Positions 22,947-31,240 of a DNA stretch of 36,607 nucleotides are shown one piece after another (position 1 is the stretch's first letter; the number at the start of each line of letters is the position of its first letter). This DNA comes from JBBQFC01 sp038321615. Lineage in GTDB: Bacteria; Bacteroidota; Bacteroidia; Flavobacteriales_D; Cryomorphaceae. The notes beneath the pieces were generated by a model. That model saw only the letters and a program-made list of their open reading frames with translations, was not told the DNA's origin and made no database searches. A program made the position numbers and the translations under genes. The stretch spans positions 1 through 36,607 of the forward strand of contig JBBQFC010000035.1 of NCBI GenBank assembly GCA_038321615.1, written 5' to 3'.

Positions 22947-23693
22947 TTGAAAAGTGCCGTAAAGCGCATGTTGCAGTCTGTGTTGGGTTTCCACGCCTAC
23001 CTCGTGCTATTCGCGCGTTATAAAATTCGCACACTCCACCACGATCAAAAAGAGGCCGACTTCTTCGCCTTCCTCAAATTACTGCCTGATAAGGGGGTTA
23101 TTCTCGATATTGGTGCCAACTTGGGCATAATGACCTGGCACATGTTGAGGCATTTTAAAAAAGCAGCCATCTGGGCTTTTGAACCCATTCCCGAAAACAA
23201 TGCCGTACTTCTCCAGGTCACCGCCAATAGTGATCAGAAAAGATTGCGGATTTTTCCACTTGCCCTGGGCGAGGAAAGCGGACGCACCACCATGGTTCTA
23301 CCCGAAATTGACGCCGTGCGTATGCAGGGGCTGAGCCATGTGCTTCACGAAAGTATAGAAGGTTTTGACGATGGACGAGAGTACGAAGTGGATCTCAGCA
23401 CCATAGATGCGCTCACTCAAAATCAACAGGTAGTAGGTGTAAAACTCGATGTGGAAAACTACGAATATTACGTGCTAATGGGCGGAGTCGAAATGCTTAA
23501 ACGCTGCATGCCATTGATCTACATGGAGCTTTGGGATAACGACAATCGCCAGCGCTGTATGGAGCTTTTGGAAGGTTTGGGATACCAAATCTGCTACTTC
23601 AACGGCAAAGGGTTGAAGACCTATCGACCAGAAGTTTATACAGGGCAAAATTTCTTTGCTCTCCCAAAAGGAGACACAAGGTTCATTTCATAA
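22947..23693 (+). CDS. FkbM family methyltransferase
   Basis: 248 residues from a TTG at 22947 (ATG at 22968 removes seven residues). A class I SAM-binding Rossmann fold is shown by VILDIGANLGIMTWHM (51-66), then WAFEPIPENN and the C-terminal GVKLDVENYEYYVLMGG. FkbM-type enzymes O-methylate sugars or small molecules and in bacteria are often found with glycan genes, though none is adjacent here. The 3' end overlaps the convergent DUF4421 gene by 11 bases (23683-23693). Confidence 0.88.
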   Translation: MKSAVKRMLQSVLGFHAYLVLFARYKIRTLHHDQKEADFFAFLKLLPDKGVILDIGANLGIMTWHMLRHFKKAAIWAFEPIPENNAVLLQVTANSDQKRLRIFPLALGEESGRTTMVLPEIDAVRMQGLSHVLHESIEGFDDGREYEVDLSTIDALTQNQQVVGVKLDVENYEYYVLMGGVEMLKRCMPLIYMELWDNDNRQRCMELLEGLGYQICYFNGKGLKTYRPEVYTGQNFFALPKGDTRFIS

Positions 23694-24798
23694 ATTTCTT
23701 AATCTTCGGACCAGGTTCGATGCGCCAGGCATAATTGAGCCGCACATTACCGATCCCAAAAGTTGAGCGCAATCCGTTGTTAGCGCCGCTGGCTGTGATG
23801 GAATTGTCCACAGAAGTCAGTCCTAAATACCAGCGATCATTATTGTAACCCATGGCGAACCTGCCCAGCGTCCCAATGTCAAATCCAAATTCCGGTTGGG
23901 CGGCTTCGCCAATTTCTCGGTAAGCATATCGGCCGACTCCAAAATGTAACGTCAAACTCAACATAATGAAGAAATGCTTCTTGATAATGAAGGTATGCGC
24001 GTAGCCCCCGCTTGGGCCGGCTTTGATAGTATTTATTCGATCGGCACCTCGCACCAATGCAAAATCAGATTCTGGAATAAAATAAGGGATAAGGGCACTG
24101 TCGCCAAGTACCAGATTATAATAAGCTTCAAAACCCGCCAACCACGACCCTGCCGATTTTAGCTGGCGCTCGTTCTGAATCATTGCCGCACGAAAGGAAT
24201 ATTTACTGTAATTGAAAAGGTAAAATGCCGTAAGACCAAAGATTTGCTCGTAGATGTCCTCTCGTCGGTAGTAGGGCTCTGGATAATTGCTAATCAATTG
24301 ATTAGTATTCTCTAAGTAGAGACCTTTGTAAAACTGACCAAAGAAGTCGATGATAAAGCGCGGGGAATAGATGTGGCTCTGTAAATCGAGGAATCGCGTT
24401 TTACCGCGCTCTTCTGTATCGTTCAAAAATCGGAAGCCATATGCCAGGTTGAGCGAAAAACTTTTTACCGTTACCCCTACTCCCAGATTAAGGGTGCTAT
24501 TCGATTCGTAATCGAGCTGGGTATTCTGGTTTTCATCAAAGAGCGAAAGATTCGTGTACTTTCGAGAAAAATAGAACCGGGCAGTGAGCAGCTCCGGGAA
24601 CATGCGTACGTAGTTAGAATCGAGTAATTGGGGTCTCGCCGTGCTTTCTGCAAGGGACACCGATTGCGCATGAAGCCAAGTACTTCCCATCAGAAAGATG
24701 AGCATTAATAAACCCGTAGCCTGCGGCAAAATACCGGTGTCAGTTACCGCTCTGTGGTAGTTCGCTTTCACGGGGCGAAAATGCAAAATAAGGTTCAT
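23683..24798 (-). CDS. DUF4421 outer-membrane beta-barrel-like protein
   Basis: 371 residues from the ATG at 24798 (a TTG directly upstream is also in frame). A long N-region precedes the hydrophobic stretch GLLMLIFLMGSTWLHA and a cleavage at HAQ, then a DUF4421-type start, DSNYVRMFPELLTARFYFSR. The rest alternates short strands rich in Tyr and Phe (SLNLAYGFRFL, GFEAYYNLVLG, NVRLNYAWRI), consistent with an outer-membrane barrel. An internal ATG would give a conventional short signal peptide, so the true start is unsure. Function is unknown. The 3' end overlaps the FkbM gene. Confidence 0.78.
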   Translation of the reverse strand: MNLILHFRPVKANYHRAVTDTGILPQATGLLMLIFLMGSTWLHAQSVSLAESTARPQLLDSNYVRMFPELLTARFYFSRKYTNLSLFDENQNTQLDYESNSTLNLGVGVTVKSFSLNLAYGFRFLNDTEERGKTRFLDLQSHIYSPRFIIDFFGQFYKGLYLENTNQLISNYPEPYYRREDIYEQIFGLTAFYLFNYSKYSFRAAMIQNERQLKSAGSWLAGFEAYYNLVLGDSALIPYFIPESDFALVRGADRINTIKAGPSGGYAHTFIIKKHFFIMLSLTLHFGVGRYAYREIGEAAQPEFGFDIGTLGRFAMGYNNDRWYLGLTSVDNSITASGANNGLRSTFGIGNVRLNYAWRIEPGPKIKKFMK

Positions 24799-24829
24799 CA
24801 AGCCATATATTCTGATTAAGATTGTCTGC

Positions 24830-24837
24830 TACTTTTG
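24830..24837 (+). promoter_or_regulatory. -7 box of the MFS gene
   Basis: TACTTTTG, an exact TAnnTTTG match ending seven bases before the ATG at 24845, giving a leader of only about 3-4 bases. Confidence 0.42.
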
Positions 24838-24844
24838 ATCGCTC

Positions 24845-26065
24845 ATGCTTGGCTCCTTCTACCGCTCTTATTTGAACACCTATCGCGGCATCTCGCGCGA
24901 GATTTGGATGCTGTCCTTGGTAATGCTTATCAACCGCAGTGGAGCGATGGTTTTACCCTTTCTCAGCGTTTATCTCAAGGGGGAGCTTGAGTTTGGCCTG
25001 ACAGATATAGGCATTATTCTCTCTTTGTTCGGAGTGGGAAGTCTTTTGGGAACAATGTTGGGTGGCTGGCTGACTGATAAATTTGGATTTTTTCGCGTTC
25101 AGTTCGCATCGCTCTGTCTTTCGGGTTTGGGCTATTTCTTGCTTGAACCAGTTGAGAGCTTCTGGGGTATAGCCCTTGGTTTCTTTCTGATAACCTTGGT
25201 TTCCGATAGTTTTCGCCCGGCCAATGCTGCAGCGGTAGCGGCCTACGCAAAACCAGAAAATATAACCCGAGCTTTTTCGCTCAACCGCATGGCCATCAAT
25301 CTGGGGTTTACCGTGGGGCCCGCCGTGGGTGGGCTCATCGCAGTGTACAGCTATAGCTGGCTTTTCTATATTGATGGGGTCTCTTGCTGGATCGGAGCTG
25401 CATTTTTCGGGCTTTATTTCTGGAAAAGAACTACAAGGGATAGAAAAGATGCCAAACTGAAAGCCGTAGAAATAGCTCCTGTCGCCTCACCTTACTCCGA
25501 CCGTTCTTTCATCCTTTTCTGCCTTCTCACGGCAGCTTTTGCTTTTGTGTTCTTCCAATTCTTATTTACCCTTCCGTTATTTTACAGAGATGTAGCCTTG
25601 CTAACCGAAGCCGAGATCGGATTGCTTTTGGCCCTTAACGGATTGGTGGTATTTGGATTGGAAATGCCTTTGGTTTATATACTGGGTAAGAAAGTACGGC
25701 TCTCCAGGATCGTAGCGGTAGGCTGCATCCTCACAGGCTTAGCTTTCGGGATATTGGTTTTCGGAAGTTCATTAGCGCTGCTTATTACTTCAATGGTAAT
25801 CTTAAGTGTAGGGGAAATATTCGTGATGCCATTCCTTTCAACTTATACAGCCAACCGATCCACTGCTGCAAACCGCGGCAAGTATATGGGTCTTTACGGT
25901 ATGGCCTATTCGGCGGCCTTTATTTTGGCACCATCGGCTGGCACCGCCATCGTGGCATCGTATAATTATTCCCTTTTATGGATAACGGTGGCAGCCATAT
26001 CGGTATTTATAGCGTGGGGGTTTTTGAGAAATTTACGAAAGCCCACCTTGTCAATTAATCCGTAA
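24845..26065 (+). CDS. MFS transporter
   Basis: 406 residues with about twelve membrane segments in two six-helix halves separated by a charged loop (KRTTRDRKDAKLKAVE, about 196-211). The MFS signature between helices 2 and 3 is GGWLTDKFGFFRVQ. The motif GFTVGPAVGGLI in helix 5 is the motif C seen in drug-exporting MFS antiporters, so efflux is likelier than uptake. No regulator adjoins it and the substrate is unknown. The stop overlaps the convergent patatin gene by 15 bases (26051-26065). Confidence 0.9.
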   Translation: MLGSFYRSYLNTYRGISREIWMLSLVMLINRSGAMVLPFLSVYLKGELEFGLTDIGIILSLFGVGSLLGTMLGGWLTDKFGFFRVQFASLCLSGLGYFLLEPVESFWGIALGFFLITLVSDSFRPANAAAVAAYAKPENITRAFSLNRMAINLGFTVGPAVGGLIAVYSYSWLFYIDGVSCWIGAAFFGLYFWKRTTRDRKDAKLKAVEIAPVASPYSDRSFILFCLLTAAFAFVFFQFLFTLPLFYRDVALLTEAEIGLLLALNGLVVFGLEMPLVYILGKKVRLSRIVAVGCILTGLAFGILVFGSSLALLITSMVILSVGEIFVMPFLSTYTANRSTAANRGKYMGLYGMAYSAAFILAPSAGTAIVASYNYSLLWITVAAISVFIAWGFLRNLRKPTLSINP

Positions 26066-26839
26066 CGCTCTCTTCTCCTTGCTTTCCAATAGTCGGTTAT
26101 CGAACCATTTCAAGGTTTCCTCCCGACCCAAGTCAAACAAATCCTTGGCCTTTGTAAAGTCCATCATGTGGTAAGTAGGGGTAAGAAAAGGACGGATTAC
26201 AGCATCGCACAGCTTTAAACCATCGGCTGTATTACGCTGCACCGTAAGGTGAAACACTTCCATTGCGATGTCTTTGATATTATTAAGGCGCGGATTAAAC
26301 TGGCCGTAATTGCTATCTACTCCAAGTATCTTATCGCATTGGCCCTGGCAATATATGGCGGGGAGATTATTGAGCACACCCCCATCTACGTAAAGGTTTC
26401 CATCAATTACTATCGGGTCGAATAGAATCGGAATACAACAGGAAGCCATTACCGCCTGGTGGAGATCGCCGGCGTGAAAAACGACTTCTTCTTGCTTAGA
26501 AAGATTGGTTGAGCAGGCGTAAAATGGAATTTTTAATGTTTCAAAATCATTCGGTAGTTCCGCTTGAAGTACCCTCTTCAAATACTTCATTTCCAATAAA
26601 CCACGGAAACTCGGCTTGAGCGAAAACATATTTAGAAAGCTCTTTCCGCTAAGAAGCTTCAGCATCATTTCGGGGCTATGTCCGGCTGCGTACATGGCTC
26701 CGATTATTGCGCCTATGCTTGTACCAGCTATGCAAGAAATCTCCACTCCCCGTTCTTCCAAGGCTTGAAGCACGCCGAGATGGAGAATGCCCCGTGCGCC
26801 TCCACCACTCAAAGCCAAGCCCCATTTTTCTGATTTCAT
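26051..26839 (-). CDS. Patatin-like phospholipase
   Basis: 262 residues forming a complete patatin domain: oxyanion loop GGGARG (12-17), nucleophile elbow GTSIG (39-43, Ser41) and catalytic DGG (Asp152). It is a lipid acyl hydrolase with a Ser-Asp dyad. There is no signal peptide, unlike the larger Bacteroidota patatin-surface antigen D15 fusions, so it probably acts in the cytoplasm or at the inner membrane. A -7 box ends four bases before its ATG, predicting a leaderless mRNA. Confidence 0.92.
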   Translation of the reverse strand: MKSEKWGLALSGGGARGILHLGVLQALEERGVEISCIAGTSIGAIIGAMYAAGHSPEMMLKLLSGKSFLNMFSLKPSFRGLLEMKYLKRVLQAELPNDFETLKIPFYACSTNLSKQEEVVFHAGDLHQAVMASCCIPILFDPIVIDGNLYVDGGVLNNLPAIYCQGQCDKILGVDSNYGQFNPRLNNIKDIAMEVFHLTVQRNTADGLKLCDAVIRPFLTPTYHMMDFTKAKDLFDLGREETLKWFDNRLLESKEKRALRIN

Positions 26840-26843
26840 AATG

Positions 26844-26851
26844 CAAATATA
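26844..26851 (-). promoter_or_regulatory. -7 box of the patatin gene, predicting a leaderless transcript
   Basis: TATATTTG (26851-26844, minus strand), an exact TAnnTTTG match, followed by CATT and then the ATG at 26839. The four-base gap is the same as at the E1 gene. Confidence 0.45.
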
Positions 26852-26930
26852 CCCAAGACTGAAACCGTAATTTGATAAGAAGTCCTAATTTGGCACGAAT
26901 TTTACTTACGAGCCCTTCAAAACCAACTAC

Positions 26931-27479
26931 ATGAAAAACGCATTTATTCTATTCCTGGCAGCAGGCATTATTAGCGGCTTTACCGCATGCAGCAGCAAGA
27001 GCCCCATGGGGGAAAAGGTGAAAGAACCCTTCACTGGATCGAAGTACGAATCGGACAATCGGTTCTTCCGGGGTACAGGCAAGGGTGTGAGCATTAAGGA
27101 TAATATTGCACGTGGCAAGGCCGATCTGGAAGCAAAAAGTCAATTGGCCGCTCAAGTAAACACCACTATTAAAAACGTGAGCGACCAGTATCTAAGTCAA
27201 ACGGAGAATGCCAACGCCGCCGATGTAGCCGATAAATTTGAGAGCCTCACCCGCCAGGTGATGAATACCACCATCGCCGACCTTCGTAAAATTGGGGAGG
27301 AAAAGTATTTCGATGCTGCTTCTTCTAATTACTCGGTTTTCGTAGCCTACGAAATTAAGAAGAACAGCATGTTCAGATTCATGAAGAAGCAAGCCAAAAC
27401 CCTTGACAAAGTAGATCAATACACCCTCGATGCCATGGAGCGCATTCTCGATGCGCAAATCGCTGCGACAGAAGAGTAG
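26931..27479 (+). CDS. LPP20-family lipoprotein
   Basis: 182 residues with a lipoprotein signal (FTACSS, Cys21). An LPP20-like domain follows: YESDNRFFRGTGKGVS, then DNIARGKADLEAKSQLAAQV (ARxxA-type helix), a long helical part with VADKFESLTRQVMNTTIADL, and strands FDAASSNYSVFVAYEIKK. LPP20/FlgP-type lipoproteins are outer-membrane proteins, in some bacteria flagellar accessories, but no motility genes are here. It is divergent from the patatin gene. Confidence 0.75.
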   Translation: MKNAFILFLAAGIISGFTACSSKSPMGEKVKEPFTGSKYESDNRFFRGTGKGVSIKDNIARGKADLEAKSQLAAQVNTTIKNVSDQYLSQTENANAADVADKFESLTRQVMNTTIADLRKIGEEKYFDAASSNYSVFVAYEIKKNSMFRFMKKQAKTLDKVDQYTLDAMERILDAQIAATEE

Positions 27480-27576
27480 CTTTTGTCAGTGATAATCGGG
27501 TTCGACTCCGCTTCAAGACGTGCGATTAGATATAAATCGACTCTATACGATGTTCGAACGGAGTCGGGAACGCCCT

Positions 27577-27885
27577 TCACCTCAATTCTATCCCCGGGGA
27601 AAGTAAATCCTGGTGTTCTGAATGGCGTTTGATGTAGGCCTTTATAAATGAGCACATGGGGATAATTCGCATCCTGTTTTTTCGGATATAGACGAAAGCA
27701 TACTCTGCTAATTTCTCTGCAACGCCTTGAGATCTCCACAATTCGGGTACTTCTGTATGAACTAAAAATATCTTTCCCTCGCGGTTGCTTCGGTAAGTAA
27801 TAAAGGCTCGTAATCCGCCTTTCGAAGCTTCAAATTCCTGAGACTCTATATCGTGGCTGAAAATCAAGTCTTCCATTTGGTTCAT
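27577..27885 (-). CDS. GNAT-family N-acetyltransferase (short YjdJ-type)
   Basis: 102 residues covering a compact GNAT domain of the small single-domain group: KIFLVHTEVPELWRSQGVAE supplies the acetyl-CoA-binding R-x-Q-G-V-A loop, followed by IIPMCSFIKAYIKRHSEHQD, which is typical of this group. The substrate is unknown. It is the last gene of the pirin operon, its ATG directly abutting the nitroreductase stop. Confidence 0.85.
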   Translation of the reverse strand: MNQMEDLIFSHDIESQEFEASKGGLRAFITYRSNREGKIFLVHTEVPELWRSQGVAEKLAEYAFVYIRKNRMRIIPMCSFIKAYIKRHSEHQDLLSPGIELR

Positions 27886-28524
27886 TTAAGAAATCAAAGT
27901 AAACAATTCTTCTGCTGACTTTCGAACCTTGGTTTTAAACTGGAGGGAGTCTTCCGGATGTCGGAAACCAATTGTGAGCATAGCAACAGACTTCAAATTG
28001 TTTTCAGATGCTTTCAATACGCGGTCAAATTCTTCCCCTTTGAACCCTTCCATGGGGCAGGCATCGACTTTGAGCAGCGCCGCAGTGCTAAGGGCAAAAC
28101 CAAGTGCGATATAGGTTTGGCGGGCGCTCCATTCAAAAAACGTATCGCCTTCTTTATTCTTCACAAAGCGCTCCACCCCTTCTATCCGCTTGTCGATTTG
28201 ACTTTGGTCAAAGCCCCGCTTATCCCCTTCCATTTGAACAAATTTCACAATTTCTTTGTGTTTCAAATCGGTCTTAGCGGCGAATACCAATAAATGGCTG
28301 GCATCTTTGACCTGCGATTGTTTGGAGTGTTCGTAGAGCTTTTCTCGTATTTCTGCCTGATCGATCACATAAACGTGAAAAGGCTGCAAACCCATTGATG
28401 TGGGGGCAAGTCGGATAGATTCGAGAATCGAATCTAGATTGGCTTGATCTACGACAGTTTCAGTCTGGAATTTCTTCGTGGCGTAGCGCCACTCGAATGC
28501 TTCTTTAATTTCTTGATTCATCAT
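27886..28524 (-). CDS. NAD(P)H-dependent nitroreductase-family oxidoreductase
   Basis: 212 residues of the FMN-dependent NfsB-like nitroreductase fold. Visible are the FMN phosphate site FEWRYATKKF (10-19), LAPTSMGLQPFHVYVID (39-55), the dimer/FMN segment SARQTYIALGFALSTAALLKVDACPMEGF and the terminal VAMLTIGFRHPEDSLQFKTK. These enzymes reduce quinones or nitro compounds with two electrons. It lies three bases after the pirin gene stop within a four-gene operon. Confidence 0.92.
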   Translation of the reverse strand: MMNQEIKEAFEWRYATKKFQTETVVDQANLDSILESIRLAPTSMGLQPFHVYVIDQAEIREKLYEHSKQSQVKDASHLLVFAAKTDLKHKEIVKFVQMEGDKRGFDQSQIDKRIEGVERFVKNKEGDTFFEWSARQTYIALGFALSTAALLKVDACPMEGFKGEEFDRVLKASENNLKSVAMLTIGFRHPEDSLQFKTKVRKSAEELFTLIS

Positions 28525-28527
28525 TTT

Positions 28528-29391
28528 TTATTCTTCGATTAGGACGCCCATTTTACCTTGCTGATAATCGCGGAGGGCTTCCATAATTTCGGTTTGATTA
28601 TTCATTACAAAGGGGCCATAATTAGCAACGGGCTCTCCTATCGGGGCTCCGGCGATAAGAATGGCGTCAAAATTAACCGTTTCCGTTAGAATAAGGCCAT
28701 CGCCATCGCTATCGAGGTGGTATAAAGTGTTTTCTTCGAGCGGGCCATAACCAGCAAGCTTCGCTTTTCCGCTGCGGATATAGAGTGCAGCATTAAAATG
28801 TTGCGGCACAGGCAAGTTGAGTGGCTCTGCGGAACTGTAGTGGATTCTGGCGATTAGCAAATCCAAAGGCGATTTAATCGGCCCCTTAATTCCGTTTAGA
28901 GTTCCTGCAATTACCTGAACCCTGCCCCCGTTTAAATCTAATTCGGGCAAATCGGAAGCTAACACAGATTGATAGGCCGCGGGATCTAATTTTGCGGAAG
29001 CGGGTGTATTAACCCAGAGTTGGATAACTTCCATCGTACCGCCAGTCTTGGCCAATTCTACAGAAGGTCGCTCGCTGTGCACAATACCTTTACCGGCATT
29101 GATCCATTGTACACCACCGGCACCCACCACATTTGAATTGCCCAGCGAATCGCGGTGATGCACCTCGCCGTCGAGTACAATGGTAACAGGCGAAAAGCCC
29201 CGGTGCGGATGCGGCCCAACCCCTGCTTGTAAAGGGTGAACTCCTTCGGCAATATGAAAACTACCGTGGTGAAATAGCAGAAAAGGATCGATCTGGCTCA
29301 AAGCCTGAGTTGGTAAAGGTTGACGAACAGGTATGCCACCCATATCTACCATATGCCCATAAAGGCTGTTGATTACATTTCTCGATTTCAT
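28528..29391 (-). CDS. Pirin family protein (long form)
   Basis: 287 residues, bicupin. Metal ligands of the N-terminal cupin are all present: His61 and His63 in GPHPHRGF, His105 and Glu107 in GIVHSER. The C-terminal cupin includes APIGEPVANYGPFVMN, a pirin hallmark. Bacterial pirins can act as quercetin dioxygenases or protein partners; activity here is unknown. Its ATG overlaps the preceding pirin's stop by four bases, so the two pirins are translationally coupled. Confidence 0.93.
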   Translation of the reverse strand: MKSRNVINSLYGHMVDMGGIPVRQPLPTQALSQIDPFLLFHHGSFHIAEGVHPLQAGVGPHPHRGFSPVTIVLDGEVHHRDSLGNSNVVGAGGVQWINAGKGIVHSERPSVELAKTGGTMEVIQLWVNTPASAKLDPAAYQSVLASDLPELDLNGGRVQVIAGTLNGIKGPIKSPLDLLIARIHYSSAEPLNLPVPQHFNAALYIRSGKAKLAGYGPLEENTLYHLDSDGDGLILTETVNFDAILIAGAPIGEPVANYGPFVMNNQTEIMEALRDYQQGKMGVLIEE

Positions 29392-30110
29392 CGGTTTGCG
29401 TTCATTGGGACTTCGATTAGTAGTACTTTACTCTTGCCAATAGATTGAATTGAGATGCTTTGCGCGTCCCAAATACCCAATGCATCCCGGCTTTGGAGAT
29501 CTTGGCCAGCGATGGCCGCATTTCCCGAAAGTACAAATGCATAGACCCCATTGGCCGGGTTATTCCATTGGTACTCCAGTTGCTTTCCATCGGAGAGGGT
29601 GGCAATGGACAAATAGGCATCTTGATTGATCTTTATGGAATCTGCGGGGTCGTCGATAGGCGAAACGATGCGCTCGATACCGTTGTTAATTTCGCCGGTC
29701 TGAATATTGCGCTGGTCGTAACGGGGGGCTATATTTTTCACCTTCGGGAAAATCCAAAGCTGCAGGAATTTCACTTCTTCGGTTTCGGAGGCATTGAATT
29801 CACTGTGGAATACGCCTGTACCAGCCGACATTACTTGAATTTCGCCCGTGGTGATCTCCCGCGAGGTTCCCAAGGAATCTTCATGTCTCAGTTTTCCTGA
29901 GAGTGGAATGCTAATGATCTCCATGTTCTCGTGTGGATGTCGACCAAAACCTTGGCCTCCGGCCACGGTATCGTCATTTAACACGCGGAGCAAGCCAAAT
30001 TTCATACGTTCCGGGTCCTGATAATTTGCAAAACTAAAGCTGTGGTGGCTATTGAGCCAACCGTGGTTGGCTTTGCCTCGGGAATCTGCGGAGTGATATA
30101 CGGTTTTCAT
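29388..30110 (-). CDS. Pirin family protein (YhhW-like short form)
   Basis: 240 residues from the ATG at 30110 (MKTVYHSADSRGKANHGWL, the usual YhhW-type start). The frame extends 12 residues to 30146, but a -7 box sits at 30151-30144, overlapping that extension. Metal ligands are His58 and His60 (GRHPHENM) and His102 and Glu104 (GVFHSEF). E. coli YhhW of this type is a quercetin 2,3-dioxygenase in vitro. It is the first gene of the pirin-pirin-nitroreductase-GNAT operon and overlaps the second pirin by four bases. Confidence 0.93.
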   Translation of the reverse strand: MKTVYHSADSRGKANHGWLNSHHSFSFANYQDPERMKFGLLRVLNDDTVAGGQGFGRHPHENMEIISIPLSGKLRHEDSLGTSREITTGEIQVMSAGTGVFHSEFNASETEEVKFLQLWIFPKVKNIAPRYDQRNIQTGEINNGIERIVSPIDDPADSIKINQDAYLSIATLSDGKQLEYQWNNPANGVYAFVLSGNAAIAGQDLQSRDALGIWDAQSISIQSIGKSKVLLIEVPMNANR

Positions 30111-30143
30111 GATAAGTTGGCGTTTAAGTTCGCTGAAGGAGCG

Positions 30144-30151
30144 CAAAATTA
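30144..30151 (-). promoter_or_regulatory. -7 box of the pirin operon
   Basis: TAATTTTG (30151-30144, minus strand), an exact TAnnTTTG match 33 bases before the pirin ATG. No TTTG at the -33 position. The rest of 30152-30369 shows no gene or strong structure. Confidence 0.45.
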
Positions 30152-30369
30152 ATGTACCTACATAGATTATTCGATATGGATTTGTTAATGGTCACTTCAC
30201 TCAAATTTATAAGCCGCGCAATTGTTAATTACCCGCCTTAATTTTACCGATGTAGTCGACGAATCGCCGATACAGTGGAGTGGGAAGGAAAGTTGAAAAG
30301 TTAAACAAACGATTACCCATTGTGGACAACTCCTTCCTGACCTATCACATACGCTGGGTAGTACATCGC

Positions 30370-30377
30370 TAAATTTG
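30370..30377 (+). promoter_or_regulatory. -7 box of the membrane coiled-coil gene
   Basis: TAAATTTG, an exact TAnnTTTG match 22 bases before the ATG at 30400. The nearest upstream TTG is too far to be its -33 partner. Confidence 0.45.
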
Positions 30378-30399
30378 GAGCATCTGAAAGATTGAAATT

Positions 30400-31017
30400 A
30401 TGGTCTCCTTTATAACTCGCCCGGCTATTACGATGGCCATTATCGCTATATCGAACCTTGCTTATGCCCAGACCGAATCGGGCAAAGTCAGCCTGGAACA
30501 GCAGTTCAAAGCTATTAAAGACCAGTCGAATAACTACCAAATTTATGAGGTGGTGAAAGTTTCGACTCTGGATTTATTTTGGAAAAACGCAAACGATACT
30601 ATTAAGGCGCAGGTCAATATTATTCAAGATCTTCGGTCGGAAGTGCGCAGTTTGGAAAAAAACGTTACCAGCCTGGGAGGAACGATCGCCCAGCGCGATG
30701 CTCGATTGGAAGAGCAAACGGAAGGAATTGAGAACATGGAGGTATTTGGTATCAGCGTCGGCAAATCGAGCTTTGTCATCTTCAGTGGCATTGCCATTTT
30801 AGGATTGATTGTATTTGGGTTAATCGCCTTGGTGCGTTTCCGCAATGCGAACAAGGTTACCATACAATCGCGGAAGGATGCAACCGACCTGCAAGAGCAA
30901 CTCGAAGCTCAACGCGCCAAAACGCGGGAAATTGAGACCAAATTGAAGCGCGAGCTGCAGACGGAATTAAATAGGGTGGTGGATCTGGAAGCCCGGTTGG
31001 CTGGGAAATCGAAATAG
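30400..31017 (+). CDS. Membrane-anchored coiled-coil protein (often mislabelled tRNA methyltransferase)
   Basis: 205 residues: signal peptide (to about residue 23, AYAQ), a periplasmic part with a coiled coil (about 68-112, DLRSEVRSLEKNVTSLGG and RDARLEEQTEG), one membrane helix (about 119-142, FVIFSGIAILGLIVFGLIAL) and a cytoplasmic charged coiled coil to the end (EQLEAQRAKTREIETKLK). It matches a Bacteroidota family commonly labelled tRNA (guanine-N1)-methyltransferase. The sequence has no SAM-binding or SPOUT fold, so that label is not supported. A structural or signalling role across the inner membrane is more consistent, but unproven. Confidence 0.75.
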   Translation: MVSFITRPAITMAIIAISNLAYAQTESGKVSLEQQFKAIKDQSNNYQIYEVVKVSTLDLFWKNANDTIKAQVNIIQDLRSEVRSLEKNVTSLGGTIAQRDARLEEQTEGIENMEVFGISVGKSSFVIFSGIAILGLIVFGLIALVRFRNANKVTIQSRKDATDLQEQLEAQRAKTREIETKLKRELQTELNRVVDLEARLAGKSK

Positions 31018-31144
31018 TCGGTTAGGAAGGGTACACGGATGCTTAGCCGTGGTTAGCAGGCAATACGTGAGTTTAGAACGCGCTCGCTCTGGCGAAGGCT
31101 GTTGCGCCCTGGGCCGGTTTTCACAAATAGTCATAATCTGAAAA

Positions 31145-31193
31145 GGGCGGGACGCCCTGGTTAAAACACAGTCGCGAGACGCGAGCGTGGGCG
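31145..31193. repeat. Twin-hairpin repeat, unit 1
   Basis: 49-base core. Hairpin A is GGGCG-GGA-CGCCC (31145-31157), then 14 bases, then hairpin B TCGCG-AGA-CGCGA (31172-31184), then GCGTGGGCG. Each hairpin has a 5-bp GC-rich stem and a three-base loop. The terminal GGGCG (31189-31193) could pair alternatively with CGCCC of hairpin A, enclosing hairpin B. A 47-base spacer follows. Confidence 0.85.
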
Positions 31194-31240
31194 GGAAGGC
31201 GGATGCGCACCCAACAATTCCTTTGATAAGAAAGATTTGT

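Noticed and set aside
23683..24798. PorP/SprF-type T9SS component
   Set aside because: The N-terminal DSNYVRMFPELLTARFYF pattern fits DUF4421 better, and the typical PorP/SprF start and length are not matched.
27416..27739. 107-codon minus-strand frame overlapping the LPP20 and GNAT genes
   Set aside because: It is in a different frame from the clear GNAT domain and has no recognisable features.
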